Source: Streptomyces sp. Je 1-369
GTDB taxonomy: Bacteria > Actinomycetota > Actinomycetes > Streptomycetales > Streptomycetaceae
Length of the DNA: 64,000 bases
Direction of reading: 5' to 3'
NCBI RefSeq assembly: GCF_026810505.1
Contig: NZ_CP101750.1
Span: 1,517,448 to 1,581,447, forward strand
Shown: piece by piece, positions 41,042 to 51,368 of the stretch
Layout: each line of letters opens with the position of its first letter
Position numbering within the stretch: the stretch's first letter is position 1
The notes under the pieces: model-generated
Told to the model about the DNA's origin: nothing
What the model saw: the letters and a program-made list of their open reading frames with translations, nothing else
Databases searched by the model: none
Translations under genes and position numbers: made by a program

Positions 41042-42381
41042 CGGAGCGCCTCCGCGGCTTCCATGACGGCGAAGGTGTCCTGGGTGCGCACGATCCGCAC
41101 CCGCTCCGCGCGGTAGTGCCCGACCTGGCGCACCGAGAGCCGCCAGCCCGGGAGTTCGGCCCGGTCGCCGGGGGCCGGGATGCGGCCGAGCAGGTCGGCG
41201 ACGAGTCCGGCCACGGTCTCGTAAGGACCTTCGGGCACGTCGAGGCCTATGCGCTGGAGCGTGTCCACGCGGCAGGAGCCGTCGGCGTCCCACGCCGCCC
41301 TGCCGTCCTCGGCGGGTGCCGGGCAGAGTTCGGGCAGGTCGAAGTGGTCGTGCTCGTCGCGGACCTCGCCGACGAGCTCCTCGACGATGTCCTCCAGGGT
41401 GACGACGCCCGCCGTGCCGCCGTACTCGTCGACGACGACGGCGATGGGCTGCTCGCTGCGCAGCCGCTCCAGGAGGGGCTGCACGGGCAGCGTCTCGGGG
41501 ACGAGCAGCGGGGACTTCGCGATGCGGCCCACGGGCGTCCTGAGGCGTGCGTGGGCGGCCACCGCGAGGGCGTCCTTGAGGTGGACCATGCCGACGATTT
41601 CGTCGATCCGCTCGGTGTAGACCGGGAAGCGGGACAGACCGGTGGCGCGGGTCAGGTTCACGACGTCCTCGGCGGTCGCCGACGACTGCAGCGCGCTGAC
41701 CTTCACGCGCGGCGTCATGACGTGCTGCGCGGTCAGCTCCGCGAGGGAGAGGGTGCGCACGAACAGGTCGGCGGTGTCCTGCTCCAGGGCACCGGCCTGC
41801 GCCGAGTGCCTGGCGAGGGAGACCAGTTCGCCGGGGGTGCGGGCCGAGGCCAGCTCCTCGGCGGGCTCGACGCCGAGCGTGCGCACCAGACGGTTGGCCA
41901 CGGCGTTCAGGAGGGCGATCACGGGCCGGAAGAGCCGCGCGAACACGTGCTGCGGGCCCGCGACGAACCGCGCGACCTGCAACGGCCGCGACACGGCCCA
42001 GTTCTTGGGCACGAGCTCGCCGATCACCATCTGCACGGCGGACGCGAGCAGCATGCCGACCACCACGGAGACACCGCCGACGGCTCCCCCGGGCACGCCG
42101 ACGGCCGTGAACGGGCCCGCGAGCAGGTGCGCGAGGGCCGGTTCGGCGAGCATGCCGACGACGAGCGAGGTGATGGTGATGCCGAGCTGGGTGCCGGAGA
42201 GCTGGAAGGACAGCTCCTTGAGGGCGTCGACGACCGTACGTGCCCTTCGGTCGCCGTCCGCCGCGGCCTTCTCCGCGTCCGGCCGCTCGACGGTGACGAG
42301 GCCGAACTCGGCCGCCACGAAGAAGCCGTTGGCGAGAATCAGCAGGAATGCCGCCCCGAGAAGCAGCAGGGGCACTGTCAT
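41038..42381 (-). CDS. CNNM/CorC-family membrane protein with full CBS and CorC domains
   Basis: 447 residues from ATG 42381. DUF21 domain with four helices (LLLLGAAFLLILANGFFVAAEFG, then VSVVVGMLLASAVQMVIGELVPKNW), a CBS pair at about 200-330 (TAQHVMTPRVKVSAL, GTAGVVTLEDIVEELVGEV), and a C-terminal CorC_HlyC domain at about 350-430 (SCRVDTLQRIGLDVPEGPYETVAGLV). The GTAGVVTLEDI...EELVGEV segment is the family signature. Putative Mg2+ transporter or sensor at the membrane. The gene is first of a translationally coupled pair with the shorter paralogue. Confidence 0.92.
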   Translation of the reverse strand: MTVPLLLLGAAFLLILANGFFVAAEFGLVTVERPDAEKAAADGDRRARTVVDALKELSFQLSGTQLGITITSLVVGMLAEPALAHLLAGPFTAVGVPGGAVGGVSVVVGMLLASAVQMVIGELVPKNWAVSRPLQVARFVAGPQHVFARLFRPVIALLNAVANRLVRTLGVEPAEELASARTPGELVSLARHSAQAGALEQDTADLFVRTLSLAELTAQHVMTPRVKVSALQSSATAEDVVNLTRATGLSRFPVYTERIDEIVGMVHLKDALAVAAHARLRTPVGRIAKSPLLVPETLPVQPLLERLRSEQPIAVVVDEYGGTAGVVTLEDIVEELVGEVRDEHDHFDLPELCPAPAEDGRAAWDADGSCRVDTLQRIGLDVPEGPYETVAGLVADLLGRIPAPGDRAELPGWRLSVRQVGHYRAERVRIVRTQDTFAVMEAAEALR

Positions 42382-42555
42382 GCCGCCGCCTCTCCGGTCG
42401 TGCCGGTCCCGGTATGTCGGGAGGGGGCGGCGCAGGTACTACAGGACGATCCGTCCATCGCCGGAGGGAGTCACTCCTCGGGTAGCAGGAGCCCCTGGGA
42501 GCCGGGCGGGCCCGTCAGGGGCGGGGCGGCACTCTACGCGCGCCCCGCCACCAGA

Positions 42556-43020
42556 TTAATCAAGACCGGGCGCGGAACGTCCAGTCGTGCGGGCGTCCGC
42601 GAGGGCACGCAGGGCGCGGGCGTCGCCGATGGCCTGCTGCTTGGCGATGCCCGGCTGGATGCCCAGGGCGGGCAGGCTGGTGCCGTCGCTGAGGTTCAGG
42701 AACACCCAGGGGTCGCCGGGACGCAGGTTGACCTGCACGATCTCGGCCCAGGCGAGGCGGCGGCTGGTCGCGATGTTGACGACGGTGACGCCGGACTCGT
42801 CGGCGACGACCTTGGGCCTGCTGAGCAGCACGAGCACGCCGCAGAGCAGCGCGCCGGTGAAGACGAAGCTGGTCCGCTCCCCCGGGCTGAGCGTGGGCAG
42901 CAGGAACGCGATGGCCGTGATGACCACGAAGATCGCGACGCCCGCGGTGAGCAGGACGGCCCGGGTCCGCGTCGGCCGGAAGGTGACGGGCAGGGCGGGG
43001 AGGGCGGGGCTGTCGGACAT
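42556..43020 (-). CDS. Small membrane PH-domain protein
   Basis: 154 residues from ATG 43020. Two membrane helices at residues about 20-64 (TRAVLLTAGVAIFVVITAIAFLLP, then TSFVFTGALLCGVLVLLSRP) followed by a bacterial PH domain of strands VVADESGVTVVNIATSRRLAWAEI and DPWVFLNLSDGTSLPAL. It is the last gene of the rib-his cluster, 31 bp after hisG, a placement common in Streptomyces. A role as a membrane adaptor is inferred from the PH fold. Confidence 0.85.
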   Translation of the reverse strand: MSDSPALPALPVTFRPTRTRAVLLTAGVAIFVVITAIAFLLPTLSPGERTSFVFTGALLCGVLVLLSRPKVVADESGVTVVNIATSRRLAWAEIVQVNLRPGDPWVFLNLSDGTSLPALGIQPGIAKQQAIGDARALRALADARTTGRSAPGLD

Positions 43021-43051
43021 GCGGCGGGTGCTCCTGCCGGGTCGGGGCCGG

Positions 43052-43900
43052 TCAGAGGCGGCAGGCGTGGATGGCCGTGGTCAGGATGGCCCGCGCGCCG
43101 ATGGCGTACAGGTCGTCCATGATCCGCTGGGCCTCCTTGGCGGGGACCATCGAGCGGACGGCGACCCAGCCCTCGTTGTGCAGCGGGGAGATCGTCGGCG
43201 ACTCGAGGCCCGGGGTGAGGGCGACGGCCTGCTCCAGGTGCTCGGCGCGGCAGTCGTAGTCCATCATCACGTACGACCTGGCGACGAGGACGCCCTGGAG
43301 GCGGCGCAGGAACTGCTGCACCTTCGGGTTGTCGGTGTCGGCGCCGGTGCGCCGGATGACGACGGCCTCGGACTTCATGATCGGGTCGCCGAAGACCTCG
43401 AGGCCCGCGTTGCGCAGGGAGGTGCCGGTCTCGACGACGTCCGCGATGACCTGGGCGACGCCCAGCTCGATGGCGGTCTCGACGGCGCCGTCCAGGTGCA
43501 CGACGGAGGCGTCGACGCCCTGCTCGGCGAGGTGCTTGGCGACGATGCCCTCGTAGGACGTCGCGACGGTCTTGCCCGCGAGGTCCTTGATGTCGCTCGC
43601 CGTGCCGGGCTTCGCGGCGAAGCGGAAGGTGGAGCGGGCGAAGCCGAGCGGCAGGATCGCCTCGGCGTCGGCTCCGGAGTCGATCAGCAGGTCCTCACCC
43701 GTGATGCCGATGTCGAGCCTGCCGGTCGCGACGTAGATCGCGATGTCCTTGGGCCTCAGGTAGAAGAACTCGACCTCGTTGTCGGGGTCGACGAGGACGA
43801 GCTCCTTCGACTCCTTGCGCTGCTGGTAGCCGGCCTCATGGAGCATCGCCGACGCAGGTCCGGACAGTGAACCCTTGTTGGGGACGGCGATGCGCAGCAT
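43052..43900 (-). CDS. hisG: ATP phosphoribosyltransferase, long form
   Basis: 282 residues from ATG 43900. The first step of histidine synthesis: ATP plus PRPP to phosphoribosyl-ATP. Family blocks: LRIAVPNKGSLSGPASAMLHEAGY, VATGRLDIGITGEDLL, VVHLDGAVETAIELGVAQVIADVVETG (the PRPP-binding region), and a C-terminal feedback domain (SPTISPLHNEGWVAVRSMV). Length fits the long form, which carries the histidine-binding regulatory domain and needs no HisZ. It follows hisE by 51 bp at the 3' end of the riboflavin operon. Confidence 0.97.
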   Translation of the reverse strand: MLRIAVPNKGSLSGPASAMLHEAGYQQRKESKELVLVDPDNEVEFFYLRPKDIAIYVATGRLDIGITGEDLLIDSGADAEAILPLGFARSTFRFAAKPGTASDIKDLAGKTVATSYEGIVAKHLAEQGVDASVVHLDGAVETAIELGVAQVIADVVETGTSLRNAGLEVFGDPIMKSEAVVIRRTGADTDNPKVQQFLRRLQGVLVARSYVMMDYDCRAEHLEQAVALTPGLESPTISPLHNEGWVAVRSMVPAKEAQRIMDDLYAIGARAILTTAIHACRL

Positions 43901-43951
43901 GAGGTCAGCTTCCTTAACTGGTGGGTTACGGGGATGGGTTGAGCGGACGGC

Positions 43952-44224
43952 TCAGAGGTGGGCGTAGACGTCGTCGAGGGAGATGCCGCGGGCGACCATC
44001 ATCACCTGTACGTGGTACAGGAGCTGCGAGATCTCCTCGGCGGCGGCTTCCTTGCCCTCGTGCTCGGCGGCCATCCACACCTCGGCGGCCTCCTCGACGA
44101 CCTTCTTGCCGATGGCATGGACGCCCTTGTCGACCAGCTCGGCGGTGCGGGAGGTCGCGGGGTCGCCGTTGGCGGCCTTGTGCTGGAGCTCGGTGAAGAG
44201 CTCCTCGAAAGTCTTCTTGGACAT
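43952..44224 (-). CDS. hisE: Phosphoribosyl-ATP pyrophosphatase
   Basis: 90 residues from ATG 44224. HisE hydrolyses phosphoribosyl-ATP to phosphoribosyl-AMP, the second histidine step. The MazG-type helical core is visible: [21 protein letters not shown] and [34 protein letters not shown], with the EExxE...ExxD-like metal ligands. It stands alone without HisI. It lies 35 bp after ribH and 51 bp before hisG, so purine-derived histidine and riboflavin steps are transcribed together. Confidence 0.97.
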   Translation of the reverse strand: MSKKTFEELFTELQHKAANGDPATSRTAELVDKGVHAIGKKVVEEAAEVWMAAEHEGKEAAAEEISQLLYHVQVMMVARGISLDDVYAHL

Positions 44225-44259
44225 GATGGTCGCCACTCTACGCGGCCGGGCGGTCCCCC

Positions 44260-44745
44260 TCAGCGCCAGGGTTCGGAGACGGTACGCAGCGTGGTCGCGG
44301 TGGCGACGGCCGCGGTGACCGCCTCGTGGCCCTTGTCCTCGCTGGAGCCCTCGATGCCGGCGCGGTCCAGCGCCTGCTCCTCGGTGTCGCAGGTGAGTAC
44401 GCCGAAGCCGATCGGGACGCCGGTGTCGACGGAGACCTGGACGAGGCCCTGGGTGACGCCCTGGCACACGTACTCGAAGTGCGGGGTGCCGCCGCGGATG
44501 ACGACGCCGAGGGCGACGATCGCGTCGTATCCGCGTCCGGCGAGGACCTTGGCGACGACGGGCAGCTCGAAGCTGCCGGGGACGCGCAGCACGGTCGGCT
44601 CGCTGATGCCGAGCTCGTTCAGGGCGCGCAGGGCACCGTCGACGAGGCCGTCCATGACCTGGTCGTGCCACTGCGCCGCGATGACCGCGACCCGCAGGTC
44701 GCCGCAGTTCTTCACACTCAGTTCGGGTGCACCCTTGCCGCTCAC
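44260..44745 (-). CDS. ribH: 6,7-dimethyl-8-ribityllumazine synthase
   Basis: 161 residues from GTG 44745. Lumazine synthase condenses 5-amino-6-ribitylaminouracil with 3,4-dihydroxy-2-butanone 4-phosphate. Family blocks: [57 protein letters not shown] and [16 protein letters not shown]. Length is typical. It follows ribBA by 26 bp in the rib operon. Confidence 0.98.
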   Translation of the reverse strand: MSGKGAPELSVKNCGDLRVAVIAAQWHDQVMDGLVDGALRALNELGISEPTVLRVPGSFELPVVAKVLAGRGYDAIVALGVVIRGGTPHFEYVCQGVTQGLVQVSVDTGVPIGFGVLTCDTEEQALDRAGIEGSSEDKGHEAVTAAVATATTLRTVSEPWR

Positions 44746-44771
44746 GCGCTTCTCCTCAAGGTGTTTGTGGC

Positions 44772-46070
44772 TTACTGGTTGCCGCAGGCGGACACGTCGG
44801 TGGCGTCCAGCCAGGGCAGGTCGTGCCCCATCCGGTCCCGCTTGGTGCGCAGGTACCGAAGATTGTGTTCGCCGGCCTCGACGGGCATGGGCTCGCGCCC
44901 GGTGACCTTCAGGCCGTGCCGCAGGACCGCGTCGGTCTTGTCGGGGTTGTTGGTCATCAGCCGGACGCCGTGGACGCCGAGGTCGCGCAGGATTTGCGCG
45001 CCCGCGCCGTAGTCACGGGCGTCGGCGGGCAGGCCGAGCTCCAGGTTGGCGTCGAGGGTGTCGCTGCCCTGCTCCTGGAGGGCGTACGCGCGCAGCTTGG
45101 AGAGCAGGCCGATGCCGCGGCCCTCGTGGCCGCGCAGGTAGACGACGACGCCGCGGCCCTCGTCGGTGATGCGCCGCATGGACGCCTCCAGCTGCGGGCC
45201 GCAGTCGCAGCGCAGGGAGTGGAAGACGTCGCCGGTGAGGCACTCGGAGTGCAGGCGGACCAGGACGTCCTCGCCGTCGCCGAGGTCGCCGTGGACGAGG
45301 GCGACGTGCTCGACGCCGTCGACGGTGGAGCGGTAGCCGTGCGCCGTGAACTCGCCGAAGGCGGTGGGCAGGCTGACCTCGGCCTCGCGGCGGACGGTGG
45401 GCTCCGCGGAGCGGCGGTAGGCGATGAGGTCCTCGATGGAGATGATCGTCAGGCCGTGCTTGCGGGCGAAGGGGATCAGCTCGGGCAGGCGGAGCATCTT
45501 GCCGTCCTCGCCCGCGATCTCCACGATGGCCCCGGCGGGGCGCAGCCCGGCGAGCCGGGCGAGGTCGACGGCGGCCTCGGTGTGGCCGTTGCGGGTGAGC
45601 ACGCCGCCGGACTTGGCGCGCAGCGGGAAGATGTGCCCGGGGCGCACGAAGTCGTCGGCGGTGGCGGCGCCGCCCGCGAGGAGCCGGAGCGTGGTGGCGC
45701 GATCGTCGGCGGAGATGCCGGTGCTCACGCCGTGCGCGGCGGACGCGTCGACGGAGACGGTGAAGGCCGTGCTCATCGACTCGGTGTTGTGCTCGACCAT
45801 CTGCGGGAGGCGGAGCCGGTCGAGCTCCTCGGCCTCCATGGGCGCGCAGATCAGGCCGCGGCACTCGCTCATCATGAACGCGACGATCTCGGGGGTCGCC
45901 TTCTCGGCGGCGACGACGAGGTCGCCCTCGTTCTCGCGGTCCTCGTCGTCGACGACCACGACGGGGCGGCCCGCGGCGATGTCGCGGACGGCCTGCTCGA
46001 CGGGGTCGAGGGAGAGGTCGAGGGGGTCTTCTTCGCTGGCGGTGCCGTGCCAGACGGGTGCCACAGTCAT
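44772..46070 (-). CDS. ribBA: Bifunctional DHBP synthase / GTP cyclohydrolase II
   Basis: 432 residues from ATG 46070, overlapping the pnuC-like stop by ATGA. N-terminal DHBP synthase domain (residues about 20-220): [49 protein letters not shown]-terminal GTP cyclohydrolase II (about 225-425) with zinc cysteines in [21 protein letters not shown] and the GTP-binding [14 protein letters not shown]. It makes both carbon donors of riboflavin from ribulose-5-phosphate and GTP. Both active sites look intact. Confidence 0.98.
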   Translation of the reverse strand: MTVAPVWHGTASEEDPLDLSLDPVEQAVRDIAAGRPVVVVDDEDRENEGDLVVAAEKATPEIVAFMMSECRGLICAPMEAEELDRLRLPQMVEHNTESMSTAFTVSVDASAAHGVSTGISADDRATTLRLLAGGAATADDFVRPGHIFPLRAKSGGVLTRNGHTEAAVDLARLAGLRPAGAIVEIAGEDGKMLRLPELIPFARKHGLTIISIEDLIAYRRSAEPTVRREAEVSLPTAFGEFTAHGYRSTVDGVEHVALVHGDLGDGEDVLVRLHSECLTGDVFHSLRCDCGPQLEASMRRITDEGRGVVVYLRGHEGRGIGLLSKLRAYALQEQGSDTLDANLELGLPADARDYGAGAQILRDLGVHGVRLMTNNPDKTDAVLRHGLKVTGREPMPVEAGEHNLRYLRTKRDRMGHDLPWLDATDVSACGNQ

Positions 46071-46714
46071 GCCGGGGCTCCTTCCATGACGGGCTGCGAG
46101 GCGGCGGTGCGGGAGCGCAGCCACCAGTCGCGCAGGCCCCAGAGGACGAGGGCGAGGTAGACGACGTACACGAGTCCGGAGAAGGCGAGGCCGCTGCTGA
46201 AGGCGAGCGGCACGCCGACCACGTCGACGAGCAGCCAGGCGAACCAGAACTCGACGAGCCCGCGGGCCTGGGCGACCATCGCGGCGAGCGTGCCGACGAA
46301 AATGTACGCGTCGGGCCAGGGGTTCCAGGACAGGTCGGGGACGGCGCTGAACAGGGCGCCGACGGCGAGGGTGCCGACCGCGGTGCCCGCGACGAGGATG
46401 CCCCGTTCCTTCCAGGTGGCGAACCGGATGGCGATGGAGCCGTCCTGCGCCTGCTGCCTGCCGCGCGTCCACTGCCGCCAGCCCCACACCGCGACGCCGA
46501 TGACGAGGAGCTGCTTGCCGACGCCGCCGGAGAGCTGGGCGGAGGCGTAGGCGGCGACGAGGATGACGCCGGACAGGAACTGGGCGGGCCAGGTCCAGAT
46601 CGAGCGCCGCCAGCCGAGCGCGAGGGCGATCAGGCCGACGGTGTTGCCGATCATGTCGGACCAGAGGATGTGCTGGTCGAAGGCCGTGAAGGCTTCGGAG
46701 TTGAGCCAGTTCAC
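46067..46714 (-). CDS. ribM: PnuC-family vitamin transporter, probable riboflavin importer RibM
   Basis: 215 residues from ATG 46714. Seven membrane helices and the PnuC-family features [23 protein letters not shown] and [17 protein letters not shown]. PnuC proteins import nicotinamide riboside, but members placed in riboflavin operons under an FMN riboswitch (RibM/PnuX of Corynebacterium and Streptomyces davaonensis) import riboflavin and roseoflavin. This gene sits between ribE and ribBA behind the FMN riboswitch, so riboflavin import is the better inference. It overlaps both neighbours by ATGA. Confidence 0.87.
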   Translation of the reverse strand: MNWLNSEAFTAFDQHILWSDMIGNTVGLIALALGWRRSIWTWPAQFLSGVILVAAYASAQLSGGVGKQLLVIGVAVWGWRQWTRGRQQAQDGSIAIRFATWKERGILVAGTAVGTLAVGALFSAVPDLSWNPWPDAYIFVGTLAAMVAQARGLVEFWFAWLLVDVVGVPLAFSSGLAFSGLVYVVYLALVLWGLRDWWLRSRTAASQPVMEGAPA

Positions 46715-47325
46715 TGTGCGGCCCCCTGCTGGTGTGCGCGGTCGCCGAGCAGGCGCTCGACGTACTTGGCGATGACGTCGACCTCGAGGTTGACCGGGTC
46801 GCCGGGCTGCTTGATGCCGAGCGTGGTCAGCGCGAGGGTCGTGGGGATGAGGCTGATGGTGAAGAAGTCGGGGCCCGCGTCGACCACGGTGAGGCTGACT
46901 CCGTCGACGGTGATGGAGCCCTTCTCCACGACGTAGCGGGAGAGAGCCGCCGGGAGCGAGACCTTGACGATCTCCCAGTTCTCGGACGGCTTGCGCTCGA
47001 CGATCTCGCCGGTCCCGTCGACGTGCCCCTGCACGATGTGTCCGCCGAGGCGGGCGCCGACCGCGGTGGGGCGCTCCAGGTTGACGCGGGAGCCGACCGC
47101 GAGCGCCCCGAGGCTGGAGCGGTTCAGGGTCTCGGCCATGACGTCGGCGGTGAACTCGTCGCCCTCGTGCTCCACGACCGTCAGACAGACGCCGTTGACC
47201 GCGATGGAGTCGCCGTGTTCGGCGCCCTCGGTGACGACGGGGCCGCGCAGGCGGAAGCGGGAGGCGTCGGGGAGGTTCTCGACGGCCGTGATCTCGCCCA
47301 GCTCTTCGACGATTCCGGTGAACAC
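46711..47325 (-). CDS. ribE: Riboflavin synthase alpha chain
   Basis: 204 residues from GTG 47325, two nt after the ribD stop region. It dismutates two lumazines to riboflavin. The two lumazine-binding barrels are seen as repeats: [18 protein letters not shown] with [19 protein letters not shown], and [13 protein letters not shown] with [19 protein letters not shown]. Length is normal. It couples to the ribM stop by overlap at 46711-46714. Confidence 0.97.
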   Translation of the reverse strand: MFTGIVEELGEITAVENLPDASRFRLRGPVVTEGAEHGDSIAVNGVCLTVVEHEGDEFTADVMAETLNRSSLGALAVGSRVNLERPTAVGARLGGHIVQGHVDGTGEIVERKPSENWEIVKVSLPAALSRYVVEKGSITVDGVSLTVVDAGPDFFTISLIPTTLALTTLGIKQPGDPVNLEVDVIAKYVERLLGDRAHQQGAAQ

Positions 47326-47326
47326 T

Positions 47327-48412
47327 TCAGTGCTCCTTCGCTACGAGGGTCGCGGTGATGCGCAGGTCGGGGCCGATGCGGACGGTGTCGCTCACGTCGA
47401 GCCGCAACGCTTTGGTGATGGTCGTGATTCCGCCGCCGTCCAGGGCCGCGGGGCCCGCGCCGAGGAGGACGGGGGCGAGGTAGCCGACGACGCGGTCGAC
47501 GCAGCCGGCGGCGACAAAGGCTCCGGCGAGGGTCGGGCCGCCCTCGAGGAGGACGGACCGCACGCCACGCGCGTGGAGCACATCGAGGAGGGCTCGGATG
47601 TCCAACCCGCCTTCGGCGCGCGGGAGTCGGACGGTCTGGCCGTCATGGACGGGGGTGCTGTCGTCGGCGACGGCGATCAGGGTGGGCGCCGCGTCGTCGA
47701 GGACTCGGGCGCCCGGCGTGACGGCGGTGCCGTGGGTGTCGACGACGACCCGCAGCGGCTGTACGGCACCTTCGATGTCCCGCACGGCGAGGTGCGGGTC
47801 GTCGGCGCGCTGGGTGCCGGAGCCGACGACGACGGCGTCGCACTCGGCGCGCAGCCGGTGCACGTCGGCGCGGGACTCGGCGGAGGTGATCCAGCGGCTG
47901 GTGCCGTCGGCGGCGGCGATGCGGCCGTCGAGCGTGGCGGCGTACTTCCAGGTGACGTGCGGGCGGCCGAGCCGGACGGAGGTCAGCCAGGCGGCGTTCA
48001 CCTCGGCGGCCTCGGCCTCCAGCAGGCCCTGTGCCACCGCGATTCCGGCCGTACGCAGGGTGTGCGCGCCGCCGGTCGCGGCCGGGTCGGGATCGCCGAC
48101 CGCGTAGACGACACGGGTGACGCCCGCGTCGATGAGGGCCTGGGCGCACGGGCCTGTGCGGCCGGTGTGGTTGCAGGGTTCGAGGGTGACGAGGGCAGTG
48201 CCGCCGCGGGCCCGCTCGCCGGCCGCGCGCAGGGCGTGGACCTCGGCGTGGGGCCCTCCGGCGCGCTGGTGCCAGCCCTCGCCGACGCTCTCGCCCGCGG
48301 CGTCGAGGACGACGCAGCCGACGACGGGGTTGGGGCTGGTGGAGCCGAGGCCGCGGGCGGCCAGCGTGATGGCGCGCCGCATGGCGGCTGCTTCGGCTAC
48401 GGCGGTGGCCAC
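47327..48412 (-). CDS. ribD: Bifunctional pyrimidine deaminase / reductase
   Basis: 361 residues from GTG 48412 (AGGAGGACCCG upstream). N-terminal deaminase domain with TSPNPVVGCVV, HAEVHAL and the zinc ligands LEPCNHTGRTGPC. C-terminal reductase domain with YAATLDGRIAAADGTSRWI and LLEGGPTLAGAFVAAG. It performs the second and third steps of riboflavin synthesis. It is the first gene of the riboflavin operon, and its leader carries the FMN riboswitch. Length equals the usual 355-370. Confidence 0.97.
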   Translation of the reverse strand: MATAVAEAAAMRRAITLAARGLGSTSPNPVVGCVVLDAAGESVGEGWHQRAGGPHAEVHALRAAGERARGGTALVTLEPCNHTGRTGPCAQALIDAGVTRVVYAVGDPDPAATGGAHTLRTAGIAVAQGLLEAEAAEVNAAWLTSVRLGRPHVTWKYAATLDGRIAAADGTSRWITSAESRADVHRLRAECDAVVVGSGTQRADDPHLAVRDIEGAVQPLRVVVDTHGTAVTPGARVLDDAAPTLIAVADDSTPVHDGQTVRLPRAEGGLDIRALLDVLHARGVRSVLLEGGPTLAGAFVAAGCVDRVVGYLAPVLLGAGPAALDGGGITTITKALRLDVSDTVRIGPDLRITATLVAKEH

Positions 48413-48526
48413 CGGGTCCTCCTGCCTCTTCGGGCACGGACTCCGGGGCGCTGTCGATGACGACAGAACGTACGGACGACGACACCTGCGGCAACGCCTG
48501 CGCCGGATGACACCTGTCCCCGGAAA

Positions 48527-48544
48527 CCCGGAGACCGCTCCGGG
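48527..48544 (-). promoter_or_regulatory. Hairpin between FMN riboswitch and ribD, candidate expression platform
   Basis: On the minus strand CCCGGAG-CGGT-CTCCGGG, a perfect 7-bp stem with a 4-nt loop, followed by TTTCC. It lies between the aptamer and the ribD start, where a conditional terminator would be expected. The pairing that would alternate with it is not resolved. Confidence 0.5.
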
Positions 48545-48595
48545 CCTGGGCCAGGAACGAGCCATGACGACGGCGTGCAAAGATGCCCGCCCGCC

Positions 48596-48722
48596 GCGCA
48601 CTGCCTCCCATCCGGACTTTCACCGTCGGTCCAGGAATTTCACCTGGTCAACCGGTCACTGGAGGTGACCGGGTCGCGGACTGTAACCGCCGGTTCGGAA
48701 TTACACCGACCCCGGAGTGCGC
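48596..48722 (-). promoter_or_regulatory. FMN riboswitch (RFN element) controlling the rib-his operon
   Basis: The minus-strand RNA has the conserved RFN core: the closing P1 stem GCGCACT (48716-48722) with AGTGCGC (48596-48602), GGGGTCGGTGTAATTCCG, GCGGTTACAGTCCGC, and ACGGTGAAAGTCCGGATGGG near 48603-48632. The variable stem GGTCACCTCCAGTGACC lies in between. It turns down ribDE-ribM-ribBA-ribH and the his genes behind them when FMN is high. Confidence 0.96.
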
Positions 48723-48828
48723 TGCTTCTGGTACGAGGCCAGTGTGCCATGACCGGATGTGGGCCATACGGGTGAACAGTTGTGGGCTGGATCACAGCAT
48801 GACCATTCAACATCACTTTCAACCAACT

Positions 48829-48870
48829 TGGTCCAGACCTATTGACGCACTGGTCTAGTCCTTTTAATCT
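48829..48870 (+). promoter_or_regulatory. Chitinase promoter with paired 12-bp direct repeats (DasR-type sites)
   Basis: TGGTCCAGACCT (48829-48840) and TGGTCTAGTCCT (48851-48862) start 22 bp apart, exactly as at the other chitinase promoter (27553 and 27575). -35 TTGACG (48842-48847), a 17-bp spacer and -10 TAATCT (48865-48870). The second element lies in the spacer. This is the classical Streptomyces chitinase repeat arrangement; DasR and GlcNAc control is expected. Confidence 0.9.
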
Positions 48871-48993
48871 CACCGTCACCTCCGAGGAGCAGGAGCCGAC
48901 GGCGTGCACGCCCGGGGCCCCAGAACGATCCACATCTGTGCCAGTTGTGTTGTTCCGCCCCGCTCGTGTTCCGCACCCTCCCAGGAGGCTCCC

Positions 48994-51330
48994 TTGCCGT
49001 CCCTCAACCGCGCGAGACCCACGCTGCTCGCGTCCGGCGCAGCCGTCGCAGGACTGCTGCTCAGTCTGGTCTCCGGCGGCGCCGCCCCGGCCGCCGCCGC
49101 CGACGACGCGTCCTGTCGCCCCGACGGCCTCTATCAGACGCCCGGGGTCGATGTCCCCTACTGCTCCGTCTACGACAGTGCCGGCCGCGAGAAGATGGGC
49201 GCCGACCACCAGCGCCGCACCATCGGCTACTTCACCGGCTGGCGCACCGGCAAGAACGGCGAGCCCGCCTACCTCGCCAAGGACATACCGTGGGACAAGA
49301 TCACCCACATCAACTACGCCTTCGCGCACGTCGACAAGGACAACAAGCTCTCCGTCGGCTCCGACAGCGAGAAGAACGCCGCCACCGGCATGACGTGGCC
49401 GGGCGTGGCGGGCGCCGAGATGGACCCGGCGCTGCCCTACAAGGGCCACTTCAACCAGCTCACCAAGTTCAAGAAGCAGCACCCGGACGTCAAGACGCTG
49501 ATCTCGGTGGGCGGCTGGGCCGAGACCGGCGGCTACTTCGGTGACGACGGCAAGCGCGTGGACTCCGGCGGCTTCTACTCGATGGCCACCAACGCGGACG
49601 GCTCCGTGAACCAGGCGGGCATCGACACGTTCGCCGACTCCGCGGTCGCCTTCATAAAGAAGTACGGCTTCAACGGCGTCGACATCGACTACGAGTACCC
49701 GACCACGATGAAGGACGCGGGCAACCCGCTCGACTACTCGATCTCCAACGCCCGCCGCGGCGGACTCGTCAAGGGCTACGCGGCGCTCATGAAGTCCCTG
49801 CGCCAGAAGCTCGACAAGGCGGGCGCGGCCGACGGCAAGCACTACATGCTGACGGTGGCGGCGCCCTCGTCCGGCTACCTGCTGCGCGGCATGGAGACCT
49901 TCCAGGTCCAGAAGTACCTGGACTACGTCAACATCATGTCGTACGACCTGCACGGCGCCTGGAACGAGTACGTCGGCCCCAACGCCTCCCTCTTCGACGA
50001 CGGCAAGGACGCCGAGCTCGCGGCGGCGAACGTCTACGGCAGCTCCCAGTACGGCGGCATCGGCTATCTGAACACCGACTGGGCCTACCACTACTTCCGC
50101 GGGTCGATGCCCGCGGGCCGCATCAACATCGGCCTGCCGTACTACACCCGCGGGTTCAAGAACGTGCAGGGCGGCACCGACGGACTGTGGGGCAAGGCGG
50201 CAGCGACCAGCTGCCCGGCCGGCTCCGGCCTGACCAAGTGCGGTAACGGCGCGGTCGGCATCGACAACCTCTGGCACGACAAGGACGACAACGGCAAGGA
50301 GTCCCCGGCGGGCTCCAACCCGATGTGGCACGCCAAGAACCTGGAGAAGGGGATCGTCGGCGACTACGTCACCAAGTACGGCTTCCCCGCGGACACCAAG
50401 CTGACCGGCTCCTACGCCCGCAAGTACAGCTCCACGCTCGTCGCGCCGTGGCTGTGGAACGCCGACAAGAAGGTCTTCCTGTCCACGGAGGACGAGGAGT
50501 CGGTGGCGAAGAAGGCCGACTACGTGGTCGACCGGGGCATCGGCGGCACGATGATCTGGGAGATGGCGGGCGACTACCGCTGGAACGGCGCGTCGGGCCA
50601 GTACGAGATGGGCGACACGCTCACCTCGCTGATGTACGACAAGTTCAAGAACGCCAAGCCGTACGGCGCGAAGGTCTCCAACAAGGAGCTGCCCGCCAAG
50701 GCCGTCGACATCGGTGTGGAGTTCGGCGACTTCAAGCTGGGCGACTCCAACTACCCGATCACGCCCAAGGTGAAGATCACCAACAACACGAAGACGGCGC
50801 TGCCCGGCGGCACCGAGTTCCAGTTCGACTACTCCACCGCGGCCCCGGGCAACGCCTCCGACCAGTCCGGTTTCGGTACGAAGGTGATCAGCAGCGACCA
50901 CACGGGAAGCAACGTCGGCGGCCTGAAGGGCGACTTCCACCGGGTGTCCCTGAAGCTCCCGGCCTGGCAGTCCCTTGCCCCCGGCGCCTCCGTGGACCTC
51001 TCGTTCAACTACTACCTGCCGACGTCCACGCCGTGGAACTGGACGGTGAACATCAGCGGCACGACGTACGCGCTCGCCGGTGACCTGGCGCGCGGCACCA
51101 CCGTCGTCGAGCCGGGCGGCGGCACGGGTCCGACCGACCCGCCGGACCCGACCGACCCGCCGACGCCCGGCAAGTGCACGGCTCCCGCGTGGGGTTCGGG
51201 CACCGAGTACGGCAGCGGGACCACCGTGTCCCACAAGTCCCACACCTGGAAGGCCAAGTGGTGGACGAAGGGCGATGAGCCCGGCGCCGGTGGCACATGG
51301 GGGGTTTGGCAGGATCTCGGCGCCTGCTGA
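48994..51330 (+). CDS. Secreted multidomain GH18 chitinase with chitin-binding domain
   Basis: 778 residues from TTG 48994, with AGGAGG 5 nt upstream and no better ATG or GTG. Signal peptide to about residue 36 ([15 protein letters not shown]). GH18 domain from about residue 75 to 570 with the strand [14 protein letters not shown] and the catalytic motif [10 protein letters not shown] at 227-236 (E234 the acid). A chitinase insertion domain (about 385-440, with cysteines in [12 protein letters not shown]) follows. A beta-sandwich (about 590-710, [22 protein letters not shown]) is next. After a Pro/Asp/Gly linker comes a CBM5/12-type domain at the end ([20 protein letters not shown] to WQDLGAC). 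It is larger than the chitinase at 27705 and, unlike it, has a chitin-binding module. Confidence 0.95.
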   Translation: MPSLNRARPTLLASGAAVAGLLLSLVSGGAAPAAAADDASCRPDGLYQTPGVDVPYCSVYDSAGREKMGADHQRRTIGYFTGWRTGKNGEPAYLAKDIPWDKITHINYAFAHVDKDNKLSVGSDSEKNAATGMTWPGVAGAEMDPALPYKGHFNQLTKFKKQHPDVKTLISVGGWAETGGYFGDDGKRVDSGGFYSMATNADGSVNQAGIDTFADSAVAFIKKYGFNGVDIDYEYPTTMKDAGNPLDYSISNARRGGLVKGYAALMKSLRQKLDKAGAADGKHYMLTVAAPSSGYLLRGMETFQVQKYLDYVNIMSYDLHGAWNEYVGPNASLFDDGKDAELAAANVYGSSQYGGIGYLNTDWAYHYFRGSMPAGRINIGLPYYTRGFKNVQGGTDGLWGKAAATSCPAGSGLTKCGNGAVGIDNLWHDKDDNGKESPAGSNPMWHAKNLEKGIVGDYVTKYGFPADTKLTGSYARKYSSTLVAPWLWNADKKVFLSTEDEESVAKKADYVVDRGIGGTMIWEMAGDYRWNGASGQYEMGDTLTSLMYDKFKNAKPYGAKVSNKELPAKAVDIGVEFGDFKLGDSNYPITPKVKITNNTKTALPGGTEFQFDYSTAAPGNASDQSGFGTKVISSDHTGSNVGGLKGDFHRVSLKLPAWQSLAPGASVDLSFNYYLPTSTPWNWTVNISGTTYALAGDLARGTTVVEPGGGTGPTDPPDPTDPPTPGKCTAPAWGSGTEYGSGTTVSHKSHTWKAKWWTKGDEPGAGGTWGVWQDLGAC

Positions 51331-51368
51331 CTGTCCGGAGTGCTCACGCCCGCGGGATTTGGCACCCT

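Noticed and set aside
48640..51243. 867-residue minus-strand frame across the second chitinase
   Set aside because: Antisense shadow of the GH18 gene, which has signal peptide, catalytic motif and ribosome site.
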